This document shows positions 25,001 through 31,710 of a stretch of 34,145 nucleotides of DNA, one piece after another. A program made the position numbers and the translations under genes. Source of the DNA: CAZCJA01 sp964499015 (GTDB lineage: Bacteria > Elusimicrobiota > Elusimicrobia > F11); the NCBI GenBank assembly GCA_964499015.1, contig CAZCJA010000018.1, forward strand, positions 1-34,145, in the 5' to 3' direction. The notes beneath the pieces are model-generated. The model made no database searches. It was not told the DNA's origin and worked only from the letters and a program-made list of their open reading frames with translations. How positions within the stretch are numbered: the stretch's first letter is position 1; the number at the start of each line of letters is the position of its first letter.

Positions 25001-26268
25001 GGGAGATGAAGGCGGAGCAATCGCACCGTCAGCTCTCGCACGAGCTTGAAGAGCTCTGGAAACGCCGGGCCAACGAGCTCGACGAGCAGGCCCAGGCGAA
25101 AGAAACGGAACGCGAAAAGACGTTCCAAGAGATGAAGAGGGCGCTTCTCTCCGACGTTCAGGAAAAAGAACGCGAACTTCACGACACTCAGCAGAAACTG
25201 GTGGCCGAACGCCAGGAAGCGTTCACACGTCTGAACCAGGAACGCAAAGATTTCGAAGCCCGCATGGAGCAGGAGCGCAAGAAACTTGAGTTCGTCTCGA
25301 CGGAAATGCGCGGCAAGCTCGAGCAGGAACAGCGCGAGATGTATCAGAAGATGGAAGAGACGCTGCGTGCCCGCACAGGCGAGCTCGAAGCCATCTGGCG
25401 CGAACGCAGCACGCGCATGCAGAAGAAATTTGAAGAAGACGAAGTGACGCGCTCTAAAATGATCGCGGAGAAACAGGCGGCGCTCGAAGAACTCGAGAAG
25501 AAATACGTGACCGACATCGAACGCCTGGACCGCGGCTATTTGGCCCGCGTTCAGCAGTTGGAAGAACAGCGCGGACGCTGGACCTCCGAGCACGACGACG
25601 CGCTCAAACAACTTGAAGGCCTGAAAGTAAAAACCCGCGCCGAAGCCGACGCTATGCGCGAGTCATATCGCCAGAAAGAAGAGGCGGTCGCGCAAAAATT
25701 GGCCCAGAAAGAGAAAGAATTCTCCGACTACCGTCACACGGTGGAACAGGAATGGCCGGTTCGTTTCGAGAACCGCGTCACCGAAATCGCGGAGAAAGCC
25801 CGCAAGCAACTCGCCGAAAAAGAGGCCGAGTTCGCTGAAGCGCGCAAGAAGTGGCTCGACGAGACCACCGAAATGAAGATGAAGCTTTCCGCCAAGATGA
25901 CCGAGCTCGAGGAATCATTCACGAGCCGCGAAGAGGACATGCAGCGCCGCTACCTGCAGAAGCAGCATGAGCTGACCGTGCAGACGGAGAAGGCGATGTC
26001 CGAACTTCACACCCGCCAGATGGCGCTTGAGGCCCAGAAGAGCGAGTACGAAACGCTCTGCAAAGAGGCCGATCAGCGCAAAGGCGAGTTCGAAGAGGCG
26101 AAGAAAGATCTTCAGCGCCGTCTGGAAACCCTCACGCAGGAATTCATGCGCCAGCAGGGAATCATGGACGAGCAGATGCGCCGCCTGCAGAACGAGAAAT
26201 TCGAGCTCAAGAAAGAGATCGAAAACGGCGGCGCGCGCCCCGCGCCTCAGCAGCACAAAGCGGCTTAA
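22024..26268 (+). CDS. Giant coiled-coil protein, 1,414 residues
   Basis: I do not recognise a family. Nearly the whole protein, from about residue 20 to 1395, is Glu/Lys/Arg/Gln-rich and almost free of Pro and of long Gly-containing breaks, so it should form one very long alpha-helical coiled coil. There is no signal peptide or membrane segment, so it is probably a cytoplasmic filament, spacer or scaffold. Tryptophans recur at regular distances: Trp634 and Trp663 are 29 apart, as are Trp964 and Trp993, and similar sequence continues in a 29-residue register to about 750. Other Trp spacings in the protein are 40, 47 and 51. These fit mixes of 7 and 11. The C-terminus is a short disordered tail (GARPAPQQHKAA). 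Confidence 0.9.
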   Translation: MGSEEINFYKAEELTDLSTAKLSLRWALEKIRQLDDETQRLSNRLIAKEEEASRLSKELAHQSTLALNEKDITSKTQQLLEEYRGLMNASMTELWKKYAPQEAEAKKRLEDRITSLEHEAAQSGRLKGMTEENLRKAEDNLVRIDRERLELADSLRAKELEIVNLKEKVINLEPIIQRQYNEKISQLQKEFSERQNINQEKLIQRERELQERLESYAEQLRRDKQSIEADAERRLRVRKDELEVSNARKQQEFEESRKELYRDLEKERRQMAEQHVVLEREHENRRRSLEEIHARMMGEVEAEKVRFEADRTTILNGLQTEREAFQRDVSVRLRELALKEQAIEKSLVERANALLQENLTKQQELAAEFSKREEALKDAWHAKELEYEKTRVEWEKSMNGKEAEREREFRLRKENLDKNAAERDFNFANDRHAWEQERAQGQMRLEQDREKMLSEITFQRDQFDAHINKEAERLNKLESDRRQAWEEQTRQTKAKFEIEEKRIKELEVSLLEQKAKEVASIEERFQADYQKKAKELETQFAAKTQALELAAKQNEEQRQRAVDTVKKELEKRFAEQDYSLVVEKQEWDKQRAESQRNLEKERKSLEVEVLQKKEALQKEQQEFMSKMRQEREMWDAEMISDQKRLGELEKDILRKGEEEQKLWNAKMKEDRDRLEMLEKDLMVKVENEKILLQQRAEEVTQRLEMMEADVQRKAEEERVAAQSKLDAQYQKLENDERAFRDKISHEEKRLETRMADALRVRTEELEKAYERRRAELETLAAQEKERRDAILTDERTDWDKKRKQTELELENVRIQLSEEKAQLENRRKRLEMEIVDRLSEEKYRFEQHTKAELARLREYEKSLLDKQKGLDEERHFLQQEMLAKLELQQKQWEGEKALAQKALENVKLEQEQERAHLAAKEEELRANYKAKEDALLNRERKEDERIAEMERNLHEQAAQNKKAWEETMLRDTEQMDKFEKDLRARIGMEQKNWEMKAEQSHRQLSHELEELWKRRANELDEQAQAKETEREKTFQEMKRALLSDVQEKERELHDTQQKLVAERQEAFTRLNQERKDFEARMEQERKKLEFVSTEMRGKLEQEQREMYQKMEETLRARTGELEAIWRERSTRMQKKFEEDEVTRSKMIAEKQAALEELEKKYVTDIERLDRGYLARVQQLEEQRGRWTSEHDDALKQLEGLKVKTRAEADAMRESYRQKEEAVAQKLAQKEKEFSDYRHTVEQEWPVRFENRVTEIAEKARKQLAEKEAEFAEARKKWLDETTEMKMKLSAKMTELEESFTSREEDMQRRYLQKQHELTVQTEKAMSELHTRQMALEAQKSEYETLCKEADQRKGEFEEAKKDLQRRLETLTQEFMRQQGIMDEQMRRLQNEKFELKKEIENGGARPAPQQHKAA

Positions 26269-26286
26269 CCCACCGGCGGCGCCGCT

Positions 26287-27177
26287 ATGGCCGTCGACGA
26301 AAGCCGCATCGAGCGTTTTCGCACACCCAAGCTTCACCGCTGGATGTTGGGTGTGCTGGCCGACTGGCTGACGATAGTCCTCGCCATTTGCGTCGCCGGC
26401 TACGCTCACCACTGGGCCGTTTATATCGCGGCCGCCATCGTCATCGGGTCAAAGCAGCACGCGCTGCACATTTTGGCCCACGACGGCTCGCACCGCCTCG
26501 CTTCCCCCTCGCCCGTTCTCAATGATTTCGTGACGAATTTCTTTTGCTTCTGGCCCCTCGGAATTTCCCTCGACGGCTATCGGCCGTTTCACTTCCAACA
26601 TCACAAATACACGGGCATGCCCAACGATCCGGAACTCGAACACAAATTATGGGCGGCTCCGGAGTGGGACCTGCCCACCAATCCATGGAAAATCGCGTAT
26701 TACCTGTTAAAAGATTTACTCGGCCTTAGCTCGCCGCAACTCATCATCCTGATAAAGATCACAAAGCCGCCGACATTGAGCGCGATGATCGGCCCGGCTG
26801 TTTTGATTGCGGCGGCGAGCGCGCTGCTTATTTCGCTGGGATTGGGGTGGGTGCTGCTGCTGTGGTACGGATCGTTCTTGACCGCGTATTGGGCGGTGTT
26901 CCGGATGCGCATTTGGACGGAGCACGTGGGCACGGGTGAAACGCACCGGATCGTTTTGAGCTGGTGGCAGCGCTGGCTGTTTGCGCCGCACAACACCTGG
27001 TGCCATTGGGAGCACCATCAGTGGTCGTGGGTTCCCTACTGGCGTCTGCCCGAAGCCCGCGACGAAGACAAATCCAAACCGGTCCGCCACATGTCCGACC
27101 TGATCGCGGACTACCTCAAATCAAAACCCATCAAATCCGGAATGCCGCTGCGCACGGCGCACAAAAAAGCCGCCTAA
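26287..27177 (+). CDS. Membrane fatty acid desaturase/hydroxylase-like protein
   Basis: A 296-residue di-iron membrane oxidase. Its three histidine boxes are intact: AHDGSH (His65, His69), HFQHH (102-106) and HWEHH (240-244). Hydrophobic segments lie at about 25-55, 82-95 and in a pair at about 168-205, as in the desaturase/beta-carotene hydroxylase superfamily. The reaction needs oxygen and an electron donor, so it hints at an aerobic or microaerobic host. The substrate is unknown (acyl chain, sphingoid base or carotenoid). It starts 18 bases after the giant coiled-coil gene, with no clear ribosome site. Its stop codon overlaps that of the opposite-strand peptidase gene. Confidence 0.85.
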   Translation: MAVDESRIERFRTPKLHRWMLGVLADWLTIVLAICVAGYAHHWAVYIAAAIVIGSKQHALHILAHDGSHRLASPSPVLNDFVTNFFCFWPLGISLDGYRPFHFQHHKYTGMPNDPELEHKLWAAPEWDLPTNPWKIAYYLLKDLLGLSSPQLIILIKITKPPTLSAMIGPAVLIAAASALLISLGLGWVLLLWYGSFLTAYWAVFRMRIWTEHVGTGETHRIVLSWWQRWLFAPHNTWCHWEHHQWSWVPYWRLPEARDEDKSKPVRHMSDLIADYLKSKPIKSGMPLRTAHKKAA

Positions 27178-28565
27178 CGAAGCAGCTTGTCCAAGACCGC
27201 GCGGACGCGCAGATCGAAGGGATTAATAGCGGCCGCCTCGTGCCAATGAGGTAAAGCGTCTTTCTCGTCCAACAATAAAGCCAGCTCCACGTGCGGCGTC
27301 ACGTAATTCGGGTTCTTGACCACCGCCCGCCGCAAATTCCGGATCGCTTCCGGCTTGTTTCCCAGCGCCAAATGGGTTTTCGCCACCTTCAGCAGGATAA
27401 TCGCGTTGTCCGGTTCGTCGGATAACGCCTTGTTGTATTCAATCAGCGCCGCCTCAAAGTTCTCCCGCAACCGGAACCGGTCGCCCAAGCGCACGCGTCC
27501 CTGAGCGTCCGCCCCGATTTCCTCGGCTTCGTTCAAGCCGGCGAAGCGCACCTCGTCCGATAAGCTGCCCCGGGTTCGTTCCCATTTCTCCCCCGCCAAC
27601 ACCGTTTTCAGCCGCTCCTCAAACTCCAGGACCGTCATCTTGAAATTCCTCTGAAATGATTCTGTAAAAGGCGTTTTTGATAAATCCCTCATAAAAGAAA
27701 CGAACTTCTTTTCCGAGTGGTCGGCGACCAAAACCGAGACGGCGTGAGCCACCTGGGCAAAGGCCAGCGACACCTCGTCTTGGTCCTTCAAGTAGACCAT
27801 GGAAGGCGACATCCGCTTAAACGTGACCAGCTCCCCCTTCTCCAACGCCTCCAAAAGCTGGGTTTTCTGGTGGGGCGACAAATAATCGGGCGGGTTCAGC
27901 CGGTACATGGTTTCAAAGTAGCGGGCGGTGCCCTCATGCAGCCACAACTCCGCTTTGGAGGCGGAGAGCTCATTAATATTTAAATGTAGATATTCGTGGG
28001 AAAGCGCGTCTAACCAACGATATCCAAGCGGCAAAGCCTCCGGCGTGACGATCATCAGCCGGTGGAATTTGCAGATGCCGATGGCGCCCGAACGCTTCAA
28101 GGTTTCCATGCTCAGGGTCGAGGCTTTGGAGAAATCTTCCAGGGTCGGATAGATCTCCACCCGGATTTTCTCGCTTGGCCGGTGGCCGAAATGCCGGCTC
28201 AGGGTTTCGGCCGCCTTTTCCAAGGACGGCAGGGCCAATGAAGCCAGAAAGGCCTGCTCAGCGGGCACGTACAGCACGAAATTTTTGGATTCGAAGCGCT
28301 GGAGGTCTTTATTGACCGCCACCAAGTCCCATAAATAGGATGTCAGCCAGTCCTGGCTTTCCGGGTCGTCGCGCTGGGCGGCGTGGAGCGCGGCGGTGTA
28401 ATCGCCCTGGCCCAGCAGATAAACCGCCTCCGGCACGTTCTGGCGCGTGGCCTGGCCCGCTTCCAGCGTGGAAAACACATGCCCATCGCTCTGGAACGCC
28501 CACAACGCGGGCGTGGCCAGGCTAATCAGTAAGGCGCTTGTAATATTTGTGAATGATTTCTTCAT
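27174..28565 (-). CDS. Gluzincin (peptidase MA-like) with C-terminal TPR repeats
   Basis: A 463-residue exported protein. A signal peptide (about 1-23, ending TPALWA) precedes a metallopeptidase domain with HEYLH at 190-194 and a third ligand Glu211 in LWLHEGTA, a gluzincin arrangement. The C-terminal 110 residues contain TPR-like helices (FEAALIEYNKALSDEPDN and NKPEAIRNLRRAVVKNPN). The ATG lies 44 bases inside the end of the DUF4175-like gene, with GAAGG just upstream as a likely ribosome site. The substrate is unknown; the operon suggests an envelope or surface task. Its stop shares bases with the stop of the convergent desaturase gene. Confidence 0.85.
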   Translation of the reverse strand: MKKSFTNITSALLISLATPALWAFQSDGHVFSTLEAGQATRQNVPEAVYLLGQGDYTAALHAAQRDDPESQDWLTSYLWDLVAVNKDLQRFESKNFVLYVPAEQAFLASLALPSLEKAAETLSRHFGHRPSEKIRVEIYPTLEDFSKASTLSMETLKRSGAIGICKFHRLMIVTPEALPLGYRWLDALSHEYLHLNINELSASKAELWLHEGTARYFETMYRLNPPDYLSPHQKTQLLEALEKGELVTFKRMSPSMVYLKDQDEVSLAFAQVAHAVSVLVADHSEKKFVSFMRDLSKTPFTESFQRNFKMTVLEFEERLKTVLAGEKWERTRGSLSDEVRFAGLNEAEEIGADAQGRVRLGDRFRLRENFEAALIEYNKALSDEPDNAIILLKVAKTHLALGNKPEAIRNLRRAVVKNPNYVTPHVELALLLDEKDALPHWHEAAAINPFDLRVRAVLDKLLR

Positions 28566-31500
28566 AGACCTTCGGGTATTTCTCCTTCAGCGATTCCAAC
28601 AGCTCTTCGCGAAATTCTTTGGGCGGCTTGTAGTCCTGCACCGTGGGCAGGCGGACTTTGCCGGTCTGCACGCCTTTTCCGCCCCCGCCTTGCTGGCGGA
28701 CGATCGCGCGCGGGCCGGAGCCGCCGGGTCCGCCCGGTTGGTTGCCGCCGGGCATTGCCCCCATCTGCTGCTGCGCGCCGGAAAGAGCGTCGCCGGCCTG
28801 ACCCAAGTGGCTGAGCGCCTCTTCTTCACTGCTTTGGGCATTCTTGCTGTTGCCCTCACCCAACTGTTTGGCCGCCTCATCCATCGCGGCCGAGGCTTTT
28901 GATAACGGTTCCGAGAGCCCCATGTTCAACAGCGCCGATTTACGGGACAGCGCCTGCAGTTCTTTGCGCAGAGTTTGCGTCTCCTTGCCGAGCGAACTTT
29001 GGCTTGCGCGCAATTGCGCGAACGTTTCCCGCTCTTCGGGCGTCATGGCCGCGTCGGGGATAGACGGTTTCTTCAGCTGGTCCAAAATCTTTTTTTCGCG
29101 CTCCTTCACATCGCGCATCTCGACAAAACCGCCGGCGGTGATCGACGAGCGCACGATGGCGTCGTCCGCCATTTGCAGTTCCACGACCACGCGATCAAGC
29201 AGAAGCGGCGCGCGCGACACTTTCTTCGCGGCGAATTCCTCCGCCACCAGCCGCATCGATGTCACGAGAGACGACAGCACCGCGCGCACGTTGACGTGGG
29301 CCTTGTCGTCGCTCAAGATTTTCTCCGCGCGGGAGATGGCTTCCAATTGCTCGCGGTGCAGTTTCTCAAGAAGTTTCCCCTGTTCCTCCATCATTTGCTT
29401 GATTCGTTCCGACTCCAGCTTCTGCGTCTGCGCGAGAAGCTCCTGCTGTTTTTTGGTGATCTCGTTTAATTTCTCGGCGCGCTCCTGAATTTCATCGGCC
29501 AACTGTTCGGCGGAATTTTGATCGGTGTACGATTGATACGCCTCGCCCAACTGCTCGCTCATTTTCTTGGCGGCGTCCAAATACTGCTTGGCCAGCGCCA
29601 TCGCCTTCTGCATGTCGCCCTTCTTCATCGCGTCGCGGATTTGCGACAAAATGTCCTGCGCCTGGTCCATGTTCAAGTCTTTCAGCGCCGGCTGGTTCAC
29701 AAAATCCTCGGGCAGGTCTTTCGGGAATTGCTCGATGCTTTTCGCCATCTGCTGCAGAATGCTCTCGGCCTCCTCCAGCATTTTGTTGATCGCCGCGGCC
29801 TGAGGATTGTCTTCAAACTGCTTCATCATCTCTTCGCCGAGCTTCTCCAGGTTTTGGCTCATCTCCATTACATCGGAGGCGCGCTGTTTCTTGCTTAAGT
29901 CTTCCGAGAGCGCGAGCATGCGCTCGAGTTCCGACGACACCTGGTCGAGAGCGCGCGCCGCCTCTTTGGTGTTTCCGGTCTGCATCGAGGCTTGTGCCTG
30001 GCGCATCAGCGTTTGGTTCATGATCTCCATGTTCTCGCGCATCTGTTTGTGTTCGAGCCACACGCCGTAATCGGCCAGCGGATCTTTTTCCATCAGCGAA
30101 ACGATCTTCTCCAGCGTTTTCTCCACGTCGCCGGAGCTGTCCATGTTTTTGGCCATTTCCTCGTTCAGCTTGCCCATCTCCGGCTTGTCTTTGTCGAGAC
30201 TGGCGCGCGTGGAGTTGATGTCGCCAAGCAGATCCAATGTCTTCTCCCGCCACGCTTCCAAGATCTGCGCCAGCGCCTCGTGCGATTTCTCGAAACTGGC
30301 GATTTCGATCAGCCGCCATTCCGATTTCGAACGGCCGGGCCCCGTCACCGTGTTTTTGTCCACCGCTTCCAGCTGGAACCGGAACACGTCGCCGGGCTTG
30401 TAACCGTCGGCCGCCAAATCCCATTCATAGGTCGCGAGCACGTTGGCCTGCGCCGCGGAAACCGCGTGTATGCGGCGCGTTTTAAAATTGCCCCGCTCGC
30501 GCTCGATGATTAAATTGATTTCGCCCAAACCCATATCGTCGGCGGCTTCGTAGGTGACCGGCAGGCGGTCTTTGACGCTGACGATCAAATCTTCCGCCGG
30601 CGAGAGCAAGGAAATGGTCGGCGCTTCGTCGGGACGGATCTGCAGCGGATAACGATCGTCGGAGAACGAAAAACCGTACACGCCGCTTCTCTGCAGCGTG
30701 AACCGTCCTTCCAGCGCGGCGCCGGAGGCGGAGAGCTTAATTTGTTCTCCTTCGGGCAGAACCAATGAGGCCTCGCTGATATCGCGGTTCAGCGTCGCGC
30801 GCAGCAGTACCGCCGAACCGGCCAATCCTGAAATCTCGGGCGCGGCCTGCGTTTTGGCCTCAAGGCCCAGATAGGCGGGCGGCGTCACGGTGATTTCAAA
30901 TTTCTCGATGGACAGCGCCTTCACCGGCTGGAGTGTAAAACGTTCGCTCCACTCGCCGCGCCAAAAGACGCGGTACGACAGCGGCTGCACGATGTTTTTT
31001 AAATCGTAGCCGAACAAGCTGGCCGATTCCGCGTCGGGCGCCACTTCCACCCAATCGCCGCCTTCGCGGGCGAACAACTGCGGCTTGTCGGCGGAATTGA
31101 TTTTCATGGCCACGTCCACGCGCGCGGTGGAACCGAAGGCCACCTCCGCGTTGCCAGGTTTGATCTCAATGAAATCGTACAGGCGGGTGGAAACAAATGG
31201 AAACAGCACGCGGCCCGACAAAGGCAGGACCGGCAGAAGAAGAACCAGCGCGCCGCAGATAAGCGCCAGTTTCTTCCACGGTGTGCGCGGAAACAAGGCC
31301 CACGCCGACTGGCTCTCCAGCCGCCCCGCGACGTTGGTGAGAAAATCGTCTTTTAATTCGACCGAGGTGCCTTCTGGTGAGCGCGCGGAGAAATCGAAGG
31401 CGATTTCCAAATCGTCCTCGCGGAACGCGCCGGTGGAACGCGCCAGTTCGCGCGAGCGCGAACGCAAATGGAACAGCGTGAACGGCCAGAAGCCGCGCAC

Positions 31501-31710
31501 AAAGAAGAACAACCCGCCCGCGCCGCCCAGGAACCACATGGTTTTACGAAAGGGCGACGTGAGATCGGTAAAGCGGTCGAGGAGAGCCAGCGCCGCGAAA
31601 TACGGAATCAAAAATATCGCCGCCTGAAGCGCGCCGCGCGCCGTCGCCAGCGCGGCGGTGGTCCACACGGTGCGCCGTATATACCGTTGAATGCGTTCGC
31701 CGGAAATCAC
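28522..31710 (-). CDS. DUF4175-like large membrane-anchored helical protein
   Basis: A 1,062-residue protein starting at a GTG that overlaps the glycosyltransferase stop (GTGA). Three hydrophobic segments lie at about 27-45, 57-75 and 150-168. A beta-rich extracytoplasmic region follows to about residue 480 (Ig-like strands such as YRVFWRGEWSERFTL), then more than 400 residues of charged helix and coiled coil rich in Met and Gln. A Gly/Pro/Gln-rich segment near 1000 (MPGGNQPGGPGGSG) precedes the C-terminus, which ends KYPKVYEEIIHKYYKRLTD. The layout resembles DUF4175/TIGR02302 proteins, whose function is unknown. Assignment to that family is from architecture and is moderately sure. Confidence 0.75.
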   Translation of the reverse strand: MISGERIQRYIRRTVWTTAALATARGALQAAIFLIPYFAALALLDRFTDLTSPFRKTMWFLGGAGGLFFFVRGFWPFTLFHLRSRSRELARSTGAFREDDLEIAFDFSARSPEGTSVELKDDFLTNVAGRLESQSAWALFPRTPWKKLALICGALVLLLPVLPLSGRVLFPFVSTRLYDFIEIKPGNAEVAFGSTARVDVAMKINSADKPQLFAREGGDWVEVAPDAESASLFGYDLKNIVQPLSYRVFWRGEWSERFTLQPVKALSIEKFEITVTPPAYLGLEAKTQAAPEISGLAGSAVLLRATLNRDISEASLVLPEGEQIKLSASGAALEGRFTLQRSGVYGFSFSDDRYPLQIRPDEAPTISLLSPAEDLIVSVKDRLPVTYEAADDMGLGEINLIIERERGNFKTRRIHAVSAAQANVLATYEWDLAADGYKPGDVFRFQLEAVDKNTVTGPGRSKSEWRLIEIASFEKSHEALAQILEAWREKTLDLLGDINSTRASLDKDKPEMGKLNEEMAKNMDSSGDVEKTLEKIVSLMEKDPLADYGVWLEHKQMRENMEIMNQTLMRQAQASMQTGNTKEAARALDQVSSELERMLALSEDLSKKQRASDVMEMSQNLEKLGEEMMKQFEDNPQAAAINKMLEEAESILQQMAKSIEQFPKDLPEDFVNQPALKDLNMDQAQDILSQIRDAMKKGDMQKAMALAKQYLDAAKKMSEQLGEAYQSYTDQNSAEQLADEIQERAEKLNEITKKQQELLAQTQKLESERIKQMMEEQGKLLEKLHREQLEAISRAEKILSDDKAHVNVRAVLSSLVTSMRLVAEEFAAKKVSRAPLLLDRVVVELQMADDAIVRSSITAGGFVEMRDVKEREKKILDQLKKPSIPDAAMTPEERETFAQLRASQSSLGKETQTLRKELQALSRKSALLNMGLSEPLSKASAAMDEAAKQLGEGNSKNAQSSEEEALSHLGQAGDALSGAQQQMGAMPGGNQPGGPGGSGPRAIVRQQGGGGKGVQTGKVRLPTVQDYKPPKEFREELLESLKEKYPKVYEEIIHKYYKRLTD

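Noticed and set aside
24217..25611. 464-residue open frame antisense to the giant coiled-coil gene
   Set aside because: It is very Phe/Leu-rich with no domain, and arises because GAA/GAG/AAG-rich codons on the plus strand give stop-free antisense frames. The sense frame has clear coiled-coil periodicity.
28690..28770. Gly/Pro-rich GC-dense segment in the DUF4175-like gene as an inserted repeat
   Set aside because: It is low-complexity coding sequence in frame, without inverted arms; a disordered linker explains it.
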